Position numbers and translations under genes: made by a program. Below are positions 53,531 through 61,822 of a stretch of DNA of 64,000 bases, piece after piece. The stretch comes from UBA11612 sp964475755 (GTDB lineage Bacteria; Pseudomonadota; Alphaproteobacteria; Rhodospirillales; Rhodospirillaceae): positions 62,001 through 126,000 of the forward strand of contig CAYYXR010000002.1 of assembly GCA_964475755.1 (NCBI GenBank). Reading direction: 5' to 3'. How positions within the stretch are numbered: the first letter of the stretch is position 1; every line of letters begins with the position of its first letter. Below the pieces are notes generated by a model. That model saw only the letters and a list, made by a program, of their open reading frames with translations. It was not told the origin of the DNA and did not search any database.

Positions 53531-54307
53531 TTACCTATGCTTAAAGTTGGGTTTGCGCTTTTCGATGAAGGCGGTCATGCCTTCCTTGCGATCTTCGGTG
53601 GCAAAGGTCGAATGGAAAACGCGGCGCTCGTAGTGCACGCCTTCCGCCAGCGTTGTTTCATAGGCCCGGTTCACGGCTTCCTTGGCAATCATGACAATCG
53701 GCATGGAAAGATCGGCGATTTTTTGCGCCGCCTTAACTGCTTCGTCGACCAAATCCGCGGCAGGCACGATGCGGCTGACAAGTCCGGCGCGTTCAGCCTC
53801 CTGCGCATCCATGTTGCGCGCGGTGAGAACCATGTCCATGGCCTTGGACTTGCCGACAAAGCGGGTCAGACGTTGCGTGCCGCCAGCGCCCGGAATGGTA
53901 CCGAGATTGATTTCGGGCTGGCCGAACTTCGCGGTATCGGCCGCAATAATAAAGTCGCACATCATGGCAAGCTCGCAACCGCCGCCCAAAGCATAGCCGG
54001 CAACGGCGGCGATGACGGGCTTGCGGCATTTGGTGACGCGCTCCCAGCCGACGGTGATGAAGTCTTTCAGGTATGCTTCCATGTAATCGAAGCCGACCAT
54101 TTCCTTGATGTCCGCGCCGGCGGCAAAGGCCTTCTCGCTGCCGGTCAGAACAACGGCGCGGATATTGTCATCCTCTTCAAAGGCGTCGAGCGCTGCGCCG
54201 ACGTCACTGACAAGGCCGGCGGATAAGGCGTTGAGGGCTTTGGGCCGGTTGAGGGTGATCAAACCCACATTGCCGCGGGTCTCAACGAGGATGTTTTCAT
54301 AGGACAT
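53531..54307 (-). CDS. Enoyl-CoA hydratase (crotonase family)
   Basis: 258 residues. Hydrates trans-2-enoyl-CoA to 3-hydroxyacyl-CoA in fatty-acid beta-oxidation. The oxyanion hole parts are FAAGADIKEM and YALGGGCELAMMCD; both catalytic Glu are kept (Glu in GGGCEL and in GQPEINLGTIPGAGGTQRL, by position about 138-157). The length and motifs match mitochondrial ECHS1-type short-chain hydratases. AGGAA precedes the ATG. Same strand as the adaptor gene, 43 bases upstream of it, but functionally unrelated. Confidence 0.93.
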   Translation of the reverse strand: MSYENILVETRGNVGLITLNRPKALNALSAGLVSDVGAALDAFEEDDNIRAVVLTGSEKAFAAGADIKEMVGFDYMEAYLKDFITVGWERVTKCRKPVIAAVAGYALGGGCELAMMCDFIIAADTAKFGQPEINLGTIPGAGGTQRLTRFVGKSKAMDMVLTARNMDAQEAERAGLVSRIVPAADLVDEAVKAAQKIADLSMPIVMIAKEAVNRAYETTLAEGVHYERRVFHSTFATEDRKEGMTAFIEKRKPNFKHR

Positions 54308-54535
54308 TGGCGTTCCTGCTTTTATTTATTAACGATATTGGCTGGATGGCTATGTTTAGAGGCAAAAACACGGTGTTTCAACGGCTTGCTTTTCCCCACA
54401 AATCAACGGGAAAGGCCCGGGGGAGCCCATTTGAAACATACCGATTACAATGCATGGCTATTCAACATGCTTGGAGCCCCCACATATATATGGAAGTCTC
54501 AGATGAGAGACATTGAGAGAACCGGGAGGGTCGCA

Positions 54536-55396
54536 ATGAGAAAACTATCCGTTGCCATGTTCGGCGCGTGTTTGAGCGCGATGTTGGTATCCGCACCACA
54601 GTATTCCGGGCAGGCCATCGCGGCGGAGGGGAAAGAGCCGCTGGTAGAGTTTGGCTTGATGACGTGGCCCGAGGTGGAGGCCGCGCTCGCCGCCGGTAAA
54701 ACCACGGCGCTTTTTTATACCGGCGGGACCGAACAGCGCGGACCGCAGAACGCCAACGCTGGTCACAACTTGATGGGCGAGGCGATTGTGAAAGAAATCG
54801 CGCTGCGTCTCGGCAACGCGATTGCCATGCCGGTGCTGCCGTATACGCCGAACAACGCCAGCCCGGATTTGCCGGGAACCATCGGCCTGACGCCGGAAAT
54901 TCTGGAGGCAGTTCTTGAGCGCGTTGCCGAGCAAGCCATTATCACCGGCTTTAAAAATGTCGTGTTGATGGGTGATCACGGCGGCGGTCAACCGAACGCG
55001 TATATAAATGCAGCCGATAAGCTGAATGCAAAATACGCCGGTCAGGGTATTCACGTTTACTACTGCGATGAGGTGTACCGCGCGGCCAATGATGCGTTCA
55101 ATGACTGGCTGGCGGACAACGGCTATCCGCCGGGGGCGCATGGCGCGATCGCGGACACATCCATGATGCTGTATCTCGGCGGCGAAAAATGGGTGCGTAG
55201 CGCCGAGTTGCCGACTGCCGTGGGCGATCCGCCGGCGCAGCCGGGGCAGGGATTGCAGGCCAACCCCGACGGCGTGAACAACGGCATTTTCGGCGATGCG
55301 CGCCGCTCAAGTGCCGAGCTCGGCAAACGCGCGCTGGAAATGAAGATCGAATACGGCGTGCGGCAGATCCGGGGATTTATCGGGACGGGGTCTTGA
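54536..55396 (+). CDS. Exported creatininase-family protein with altered metal ligands
   Basis: 286 residues from the ATG at 54536 (GGGAGGG six bases before). A signal peptide (MRKLSVAMFGACLSAMLVSA and on to AIAAEG) indicates export, unlike the cytoplasmic creatininases. The fold is recognisable by GGTEQRGPQNANAGHNLMGE (about 63-82), NVVLMGDHGGGQPN and GYPPGAHGAIADTS. Canonical creatininase has Glu-x-His at the first site and Asp at the second; here they read Glu-x-Arg and His. The later His in GDHGGGQ is kept. Either a different metal site or a non-enzyme. The neighbours on both sides are on the other strand, so it has its own promoter in 54308-54535. Confidence 0.8.
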   Translation: MRKLSVAMFGACLSAMLVSAPQYSGQAIAAEGKEPLVEFGLMTWPEVEAALAAGKTTALFYTGGTEQRGPQNANAGHNLMGEAIVKEIALRLGNAIAMPVLPYTPNNASPDLPGTIGLTPEILEAVLERVAEQAIITGFKNVVLMGDHGGGQPNAYINAADKLNAKYAGQGIHVYYCDEVYRAANDAFNDWLADNGYPPGAHGAIADTSMMLYLGGEKWVRSAELPTAVGDPPAQPGQGLQANPDGVNNGIFGDARRSSAELGKRALEMKIEYGVRQIRGFIGTGS

Positions 55397-55423
55397 GAAA
55401 GTTATTGGTCTTGGGATGTCCCG

Positions 55424-56380
55424 CTAAATGATTTTTGTGACAGCCAAGGTGGCAATATCTGACAGCTTCTTATTTTCCGGATTGCTCAAATTGACCAGGT
55501 TTGAAATGCGCGCATAGCTGTGCGCGACGAACGCTTCTTCGTTCTCAGACTGGTGGTGAATCCGGAAGCTAACTTTGCAACGGTCTTCTTCGGGGAGCTT
55601 CGATATCATGTTCTTGGTGACCCATATGGTTCCGTCTCGAGCAAAATCACTTAGGCGAGACGTTCTATTTATGGTGTCGCCGAGGGCGGAGATTTCGATT
55701 TGGGTGGGCGTCTGATAGCTGCCGAACCATTCTTCACCTTCATCAAGTCCAATATTCAGTTTAAGGCCATTAAGCCACCCCTTGCGGTTTGACCATTCGT
55801 CGCTGATCTCGCGCATTGTCGAGCGCATACTGATTGCGCACTGGATTGCATTGCTCAGATAATTGCCTTCGGGCCACGGTAGAAAATAATAGACAAGCCC
55901 ATCACCAACATGCTTGCCGTGAGTCCCTTGGAAGCGACGAAGATGTTTGCCCATCGCATTCCACATCTGATTTATAAGTTCAAAGTACTCTTCAGNNNNN
56001 NNNNNNNNNNNNNNNNNNNNNNNNNNNNNNNNNNNNNNNNNNNNNNNNNNNNNNNNNNNNNNNNNNNNNNNNNNNNNNNNNNNNNNNNNNNNNNNCTTCA
56101 GCAGGTCGTCGCGTTGTAAAGAGTTCCTGATCTGCTCGCATTTAAGAAGGCGCGAAAAAATTTGACGGCCCGAAATTTTAGGAGAAAGCGGCTGATCTGA
56201 ACTCAGAAATGCGGCGCATGCAGCTTCATTCCACCATTCGAGTTCAAAATTTGCATTTACGAAATAGGCGGGATATTCCAGCGTCCCGAGTGTCAGCGAA
56301 GGACCGGACTCGGAACTTTCAACCTGACGAAATGATGCATTTCGTTCAAATGAACCGGACGCACTATGAACTTTATTCAT
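55424..56380 (-). CDS. PAS-like plus class III nucleotidyl cyclase (interrupted by assembly gap)
   Basis: Cyclic-nucleotide-forming protein. Before the gap a PAS-like segment is seen (TLGTLEYPAYFVNANFELEWWNEAA, by position about 32-56). After it, a class III adenylate/guanylate cyclase domain: GTHGKHVGDGLVYYF with the second metal Asp, and LGDTINRTSRLSDFA with transition-state Asn and Arg. The first metal Asp falls in the missing 100 N. The C-terminal part resembles the usual cyclase-like regulators of alphaproteobacteria. The base composition is AT-richer than its neighbours. The product (cAMP or cGMP) cannot be told. Confidence 0.82.
   Translation of the reverse strand: MNKVHSASGSFERNASFRQVESSESGPSLTLGTLEYPAYFVNANFELEWWNEAACAAFLSSDQPLSPKISGRQIFSRLLKCEQIRNSLQRDDLLKXXXXXXXXXXXXXXXXXXXXXXXXXXXXXXXXXXEEYFELINQMWNAMGKHLRRFQGTHGKHVGDGLVYYFLPWPEGNYLSNAIQCAISMRSTMREISDEWSNRKGWLNGLKLNIGLDEGEEWFGSYQTPTQIEISALGDTINRTSRLSDFARDGTIWVTKNMISKLPEEDRCKVSFRIHHQSENEEAFVAHSYARISNLVNLSNPENKKLSDIATLAVTKII
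55996..56095. other. Assembly gap (100 N) inside the cyclase gene
   Basis: Exactly 100 undetermined bases. Both flanks read CTTCAG (55990-55995 and 56096-56101), which may be chance or a repeat that broke the assembly. The missing part should encode the start of the cyclase domain. Confidence 0.99.
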
Positions 56381-56755
56381 ATCCCCCAGCGGAAATATCC
56401 GCCCCCAACGTCATTAAGCCCCAGCGGTTAAAAGCGAGGCTTCGGCAACATTTTTTGCCCTTGTTCTTCTGTGATTGTTGATCGGTCTCGATTAGCAAAG
56501 GGTTAAGTTTGCAATGCTCGGAAAAGTAGAAGGTACCGTCCTTTGTCCGTCAACGTCGAGATCTGGGGTTGGTTTTCTGCGCGGAGCAATAACGAGGTTT
56601 CTTCGAGTTAATGGCCTGCTACGCTTGCCAAGAAGAAAACAAAACCCCCGCATCTTTCGACGCGGGGGTTTGTGTATCTAAGGGAGATGACGCCTCAGGT
56701 GATCACCATATAAAACTGCCTGTGGCGCCACTCCCCCTTATAGCTCTGGTAATCG
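56381..56755. other. 375-base gap between cyclase and ftsZ
   Basis: No gene is seen on either strand in this stretch; short open frames lack start sites and similarity. It holds the terminator of the ftsZ operon at 56642-56671 and presumably the promoter of the cyclase gene. The part from 56400 to 56600 shows nothing else I can name. Confidence 0.6.
56642..56671 (-). terminator. Terminator after ftsZ
   Basis: AAACCCCCGC (56642-56651) pairs perfectly with GCGGGGGTTT (56662-56671). On the minus strand the stem is followed by TGTTTTC, so it fits as the end of the murC-ftsZ transcript, about 85 bases after the ftsZ stop. Confidence 0.8.
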
Positions 56756-58618
56756 CTAGTTCGCCTGACGGCGGAGGAACGCGGGAATGTCCAACTCGTC
56801 CTCGTCGTGTGTGGCGCTGATGCGATCTTGCGGTCCGACCGAGATATTAAGCGCACCCGGTTTTTCCACTTTTGCTTCAGGTTCCGGTGCCCTCGGGGCT
56901 TCTTCCACCTTGCGCTTGGAGGTGAGGCTGCGATAGCGGCTGAACAGACTCACGCGTCCACCTTCCGGTTTCGCCGCTGGCGCGTCGGCCGGTGCGGCTT
57001 CAGCGGCTGGTGCCGGCGCAGCCTCAGCCGCAGGACGCGGTTCGGGCTTTGCCGGCGCCGTCAGCGGCAAGGACGGTGCAGCTTCTTCCGCTGCCGGAGC
57101 CTGACGGGGAACCATGGGCGCGGCGGGAGCAGGGGCTTCCATACGCTTTGGTTCCATCGGGGCTTTCGGCACGAAGGCATCGCGCTGACGCTCGGCCAAG
57201 GTCGGGCCGGACGGAGCAAGACGCGCCGCAACCGGCGGGGCCTTGGCCACGGCTTCGGCTATGGCTTCGGTTTGCGATTGCATTGAAGGCGCCTGAACCG
57301 GTGCCGGTCTGGACTCAGGGGCCGGAGCAGATGCCACCATGGGCGCTACTTCGGTTTCCGGTTCGTCCATCTCGGAGGCCGCGTCCTGCACTTCCTCTTC
57401 TGCATGCTTTGCCGCTGCCGTCATTTCAGCCAAAGCCTTTTCTTCGGCTTCCAGATCCATTGTGCCCGAAGCGGGCGCAAGGGCCGGGCCGCCGAAACCG
57501 AACTGATTGAAGCTCGGCTGATCCGGCTTGTGTTGGGCGAGCGGCGAGCGGGCGGTCGGCGCCGCAGTGCGGACCTCAGGCAGGCGGCGTCCAATTGCCC
57601 GGATGTCGGAGCGCTTCGGCATGGGCTTGGGCTGGATGCCCGCTTCAGAGTCAATGCCGGTCGCAACGACTGACACGCGGATGCGGCCTTCCATATGCTC
57701 ATCGAAGCAGGAACCGAAGATGATGTGCGCTTCGGCCTCGACTTCGTCGCGGATACGGTTGGCAGCCTCGTCCACCTCGAACAGCGTGATGTCGGCGCCG
57801 CCCGTGATGTTGATGAGAACGCCCTTGGCTCCGCGCATGGAGGTTTCCTCCAGAAGCGGATTGGCAATGGCAGCCTCGGCGGCATCGAGAGCGCGGCGTT
57901 CGCCTTCCGCTTCCCCCGTGCCCATCATGGCGCGGCCCATTTCCTTCATGACCGTACGCACGTCGGCGAAGTCCAAGTTGATCATGCCGGGCATCATCAT
58001 CAGGTCGGTCACTGAACGCACGCCGCCGTGAAGAACGTCGTCCGCCATCTTGAACGCATCGGCAAACGTGGTCTTCTCGTTGGCCACCCGGAACAGGTTC
58101 TGGTTCGGGATGACGATGAGGGTGTCCACGTACTGCGAGAGTTCTTCGATGCCGGCTTCCGCCAGTCTCATGCGGTGAATGCCTTCGAACTGGAAGGGCT
58201 TGGTTACAACGCCGACGGTGAGTACGCCGAGATCGCGGGCCGTGCGGGCGATGACGGGCGCAGCGCCTGTCCCCGTGCCGCCGCCCATACCGGCGGTGAT
58301 GAAGGCCATATGCGCGCCTTCAAGTTCACCGGCGATGATCTCCACCGCTTCCTCCGCGGCGTGACGCCCGATATCGGGACGGGCGCCTGCGCCGAGGCCC
58401 TGGGTCGTATCGCGGCCCAGCTGAATGCGGCGGTCGGTGCGTGATGATTCCAAAGCTTGAGCGTCGGTGTTAGCCACGACGAAGTCGACACCTTCCATCG
58501 CGCTTTGGATCATGTTGTTAACAGCATTGCCGCCGGCGCCTCCTACGCCAACGACGGTGATGCGCGGCTTAAGCTGCGCATCGATCGTAGTCTTAGGTAC
58601 CGTTATGTTGATGGTCAT
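56756..58618 (-). CDS. ftsZ: Cell division protein FtsZ with long C-terminal linker
   Basis: Tubulin-like GTPase forming the division ring. 620 residues against 383 in E. coli. The GTPase core, residues about 18-330, has GVGGAGGNAVNNM, the tubulin signature GGGTGTGAAP (112-121) and the T7 loop NLDFADVRTVM. Residues about 335-600 are an Ala/Pro/Glu-rich disordered linker, as in other alphaproteobacteria but at the long end. The C-terminal peptide DELDIPAFLRRQAN, which binds FtsA and other partners, is conserved. TTTGGAGG precedes the ATG. 130 bases separate it from ftsA. Confidence 0.97.
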   Translation of the reverse strand: MTINITVPKTTIDAQLKPRITVVGVGGAGGNAVNNMIQSAMEGVDFVVANTDAQALESSRTDRRIQLGRDTTQGLGAGARPDIGRHAAEEAVEIIAGELEGAHMAFITAGMGGGTGTGAAPVIARTARDLGVLTVGVVTKPFQFEGIHRMRLAEAGIEELSQYVDTLIVIPNQNLFRVANEKTTFADAFKMADDVLHGGVRSVTDLMMMPGMINLDFADVRTVMKEMGRAMMGTGEAEGERRALDAAEAAIANPLLEETSMRGAKGVLINITGGADITLFEVDEAANRIRDEVEAEAHIIFGSCFDEHMEGRIRVSVVATGIDSEAGIQPKPMPKRSDIRAIGRRLPEVRTAAPTARSPLAQHKPDQPSFNQFGFGGPALAPASGTMDLEAEEKALAEMTAAAKHAEEEVQDAASEMDEPETEVAPMVASAPAPESRPAPVQAPSMQSQTEAIAEAVAKAPPVAARLAPSGPTLAERQRDAFVPKAPMEPKRMEAPAPAAPMVPRQAPAAEEAAPSLPLTAPAKPEPRPAAEAAPAPAAEAAPADAPAAKPEGGRVSLFSRYRSLTSKRKVEEAPRAPEPEAKVEKPGALNISVGPQDRISATHDEDELDIPAFLRRQAN

Positions 58619-58748
58619 TTGCAGCCTCCAAATTTAACTAAGCTCGTTGCAACGAATGAGTGAGGTTTCACTCTTATTATTTTCGGGTCTTGCAGGGTTG
58701 GTGGACCGGTCGACCGCCCTACAACCCGTTTCGTTGGTCTGCTCTCCA

Positions 58749-60011
58749 TCAGAAGTTCTCCTTCAACCACTGGCCAAGGCGGCCGAAGGTTTTTTTGTTT
58801 TTGGCGGCATGCATCACCGCATAGTCGGGTCTCGTAACGTGTTCCCGCAGGCCGTAACGCAACAAACCTGCGGCGGTAGAAAATGCTGGGCCCGACACGG
58901 ATTCAGGCAGGCCCCGGATCATCTTGGGTCGTGCGAGGCGTACCTGCTTGTCGAGCACGAGCTCGGCGAGGTCGCGCAGTCCTTCGAGCTGGCTTGCCCC
59001 GCCGGTCAGAACGACACGGCGGCCGGCGGACTTGCCAAAGCCTGAGACATCGAGGTGACTGCGCACCAATTCCAATGTTTCTTCCACGCGGGCTTGAATG
59101 ATTTGCACCAGCATGGATTTGGGAACTTCGTTGGCGCTGGTTTCGTCGTCTTCGCCCACCAGCGGAACTTTGATCAGATCGCGTGCGTTGGCCGGAGCCT
59201 GGAGCACGCTGCCGTGAACGGTTTTTAGCCGCTCGGCTTTGGCGACAGGCGTGGACAGGCCCTTGGCGATATCGCCGGTGATGTGCTGTCCGCCGACCGG
59301 GATGGTTTCAACGAAAGCGACGTGACCTTCGGCAAACACCGCGATGGATGTTGTGCCGCCGCCCATATCGATGACCGTGCACCCCAGTTCCTTTTCGTCT
59401 TCGACGAGGCACGCCACGCCTGACGCATAGGACGAGACCACGCGCTCGGCGACATCGAGATCGCAGCGCTCGATCACCGAGCCGAGGTTACGCGAGGGAC
59501 CAACGGCGGCGGTGACGAGGTGGATGTTGACGCCGAGCTTGCCGCCGAACATGCCGCGCGGGTCGATGATGCCGTTGCTGCCGTCGATGGAATAGCCGGT
59601 AGGAATGCAATGGATCAGCTCGCGGTCGTGCGGGTCGTATTGCGAACTGCCATGGTCGATGACGCGGCGCACGTCGGTATCGCGGATTTGATGACCGGAC
59701 ACGGCCATCTCGACGTCAACGCGGGTGGACTGCGGCCCGCCGCAGGACATATTCACAGACACCTTGTCGATGCGTTCATTGGCCATCTGCTCGGCGGCAT
59801 CAACCGCGGCGCGGACGCTGGCTTCGGCTTCGTCCAAGTTGGTGACCTGACCGCCGCGCATGCCGCGCGAGCGGTGATGGCCGACGCCGACCACCTGAAA
59901 TTCGTTGGGGCTATCGTCCTTGGCGCCCATTTTGGCGATGAAGCACGCAACTTTGGTGGTGCCCACGTCCAAGGCCGCGATGGTGCCGTTGCGTGGAATG
60001 TTCTTAGTCAC
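58749..60011 (-). CDS. ftsA: Cell division protein FtsA
   Basis: Actin-like protein that tethers FtsZ to the membrane. 420 residues from the GTG at 60011, with AAAGGAG about 11 bases upstream. Actin-fold motifs: ALDVGTTKVACFIA (phosphate 1), VIDMGGGTTSIAVF (phosphate 2) and VVLTGGASQLEGL (adenosine); the 1C domain lies between. The C-terminal amphipathic helix FGRLGQWLKENF for membrane binding is present. In the usual order between ftsQ and ftsZ, cotranscribed. Confidence 0.97.
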   Translation of the reverse strand: MTKNIPRNGTIAALDVGTTKVACFIAKMGAKDDSPNEFQVVGVGHHRSRGMRGGQVTNLDEAEASVRAAVDAAEQMANERIDKVSVNMSCGGPQSTRVDVEMAVSGHQIRDTDVRRVIDHGSSQYDPHDRELIHCIPTGYSIDGSNGIIDPRGMFGGKLGVNIHLVTAAVGPSRNLGSVIERCDLDVAERVVSSYASGVACLVEDEKELGCTVIDMGGGTTSIAVFAEGHVAFVETIPVGGQHITGDIAKGLSTPVAKAERLKTVHGSVLQAPANARDLIKVPLVGEDDETSANEVPKSMLVQIIQARVEETLELVRSHLDVSGFGKSAGRRVVLTGGASQLEGLRDLAELVLDKQVRLARPKMIRGLPESVSGPAFSTAAGLLRYGLREHVTRPDYAVMHAAKNKKTFGRLGQWLKENF

Positions 60012-60068
60012 GGGTACGTCGCTCCTTTAAAAATAAACATGCACATGCTTGCGTGTGTCCCATGGCCC

Positions 60069-60911
60069 TTAGATCTCCTGCTGCTCGCCTGATTCGATCA
60101 GGTCTATTTCCGAAGACACCGTCGGCGCATCTGCCGATGGCGTTTCGGAATTTTCGTTAATGCGCACGATCAGTTGTCCAGGTATGCGCAGGTCGATGAA
60201 CGCGAGATCGCGCTCGAGAATGCGGTAGTCGCGCTCGAGATCGGAAAGGCGCGTCCATGACCCGGCGAGGCCATCTTGCGGCAGACGTACGGCGACACCG
60301 TTTTCGTAGTTGTCGAAGTGCACATTCCAACGTCGCCCGCCGATCCGCACGGCAGCGACAACCCGGGCCGAGAGCCCGGAATTGATCGTATTTAATGTCT
60401 CAAAGAACTCAGCGGCGTGCTCCGGTGCATCCGGGCCGACGATGAGCGGCAGGTTCTGATCGGCGCCCGGAACATCGACAATTGCCGTGCCGTCGCGGGC
60501 CACTAATGTGTAGCGGTCCCCGCGCTGCCAAAGGGCAAAGGGTTTGTATTCGCTCAGTTCAATGTGAACGCCGCCGGGAAGACGGCGCTCCACTTTCGCA
60601 CTTTTGACCCAGGGCAGGGTTTCAATGGCTTCGCGGGCCTTGTCCACATCAATGGCGAGAATGGGTGTACCGCGTTCAAGGTCCAGGGCGACGATCAAAT
60701 CTTCCCGGCGTGTCTCGATACGGCCTTCAACCGTGAGGGCCTGCAGGTTAAGGCCGGCTTCGGTTGTTGAATCCAGCGCAATGGTGCGCGCACCGGACCA
60801 GGCTATGGCGAGGTGTGGCGCCCATGGACCAATAACGCCATACGCAATGCCACCGGCAGCGCCGGTGAGGGCGGCGATCGCGAGGACTGTACGGATTTTT
60901 ATGCGTCGCAT
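60069..60911 (-). CDS. ftsQ: Cell division protein FtsQ
   Basis: Bitopic membrane protein of the divisome, linking cytoplasmic and periplasmic parts. 280 residues from the ATG at 60911 (GGAG eight bases before); a TTG 21 bases upstream is an alternative. One membrane helix at about 8-28, then the POTRA domain with LQALTVEGRIETRREDLIVAL (by position about 54-74) and the FtsQ-beta domain. KVERRLPGGVHIELSEYKPFALW (by position) is the family core. Overlaps the ddl end by 13 bases. C-terminus acidic and Ser-rich. Confidence 0.93.
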   Translation of the reverse strand: MRRIKIRTVLAIAALTGAAGGIAYGVIGPWAPHLAIAWSGARTIALDSTTEAGLNLQALTVEGRIETRREDLIVALDLERGTPILAIDVDKAREAIETLPWVKSAKVERRLPGGVHIELSEYKPFALWQRGDRYTLVARDGTAIVDVPGADQNLPLIVGPDAPEHAAEFFETLNTINSGLSARVVAAVRIGGRRWNVHFDNYENGVAVRLPQDGLAGSWTRLSDLERDYRILERDLAFIDLRIPGQLIVRINENSETPSADAPTVSSEIDLIESGEQQEI

Positions 60912-61822
60912 TGGGCGTGCTCCACCATCCAAAGAGTCAAATCCTCGAAACTCATTCCCACATGCGCCGCTTGTTCGGGCACGAGCGACGTCGGTGTGAG
61001 TCCCGGCTGTGTATTGACTTCAAGCATGTAAAATTCTCCGCCGTCGAAGCGGAGGTCCGCGCGGGATATGCCGCGGCACCCCAATACGCGGTGCGCTTCG
61101 GCGGACAGTTCCATGGCGCGCTCGTAGAGCGCCTTGTCCAGTTGCGCGGGCAACTGATGTGATGAGCCACCATCGGCGTACTTGGCGTCGTAATCATAGA
61201 ACTCGCGGCCCGTGCTGATTTCGGTGACGGCCAGTGGTTTGCCGCCCATGACCGCCACTGTGACTTCACGGCCCGGAATGAATGCTTCGGCCATGATTAG
61301 GTCGTCACCGGCCAAGCCGAGGTCGCCAAGGGGAGGACGGTTGTCGCCGTCGCGCACGATTTTGACGCCGACACTCGAACCTTCGTTGACCGGCTTGAGC
61401 ACATAGGGGCGGTCCATCACGTCACCCTTTTCCGCTTCGGCGACGGTGACGATACGTTCGTCGGCAACGGGTATACCGGCGGAGGCGAATAGACGCTTAG
61501 CGTGCGGTTTGTCCATCGCGGCGGCTGAGGCGAGGCGGCCCGAACTGGTATAGGGGATCGACATCATATCGAGCAGGCCCTGAATGCAACCGTCTTCACC
61601 GAAGCGGCCATGCAGAGCGTTAAATACGACATCGGGTTTGGCGACAGTTAGAGCGGAGACCAATGCTCCCAGGTTGCGCTGTACGTCGATGAAGGTCACG
61701 ACAAAGCCCTTCGCTTTGAGGGCGCGCTCGGCGGCATGCGCCGAAACAAGCGAGACCTCGCGCTCCTTTGAAAAGCCGCCGCCCAAGACTGCAATGCGCT
61801 TTATGGCTCCGGTGGGCTTCAT
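60899..61822 (-). CDS. ddl: D-alanine--D-alanine ligase
   Basis: ATP-grasp enzyme making D-Ala-D-Ala for peptidoglycan. 307 residues. Motifs: AVLGGGFSKEREVSL at the N-terminus, ALHGRFGEDG, SSVGVKIV, EAFIPGREVTV and the metal site MLEVNTQPGLTPTSLVPEQA. The Ser in GEDGCIQ and Tyr in IPYTSSG are as in D-Ala-specific ligases, with no D-lactate mark. The ATG overlaps the murB stop by four bases (ATGA). Confidence 0.97.
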   Translation of the reverse strand: MKPTGAIKRIAVLGGGFSKEREVSLVSAHAAERALKAKGFVVTFIDVQRNLGALVSALTVAKPDVVFNALHGRFGEDGCIQGLLDMMSIPYTSSGRLASAAAMDKPHAKRLFASAGIPVADERIVTVAEAEKGDVMDRPYVLKPVNEGSSVGVKIVRDGDNRPPLGDLGLAGDDLIMAEAFIPGREVTVAVMGGKPLAVTEISTGREFYDYDAKYADGGSSHQLPAQLDKALYERAMELSAEAHRVLGCRGISRADLRFDGGEFYMLEVNTQPGLTPTSLVPEQAAHVGMSFEDLTLWMVEHAQCDA

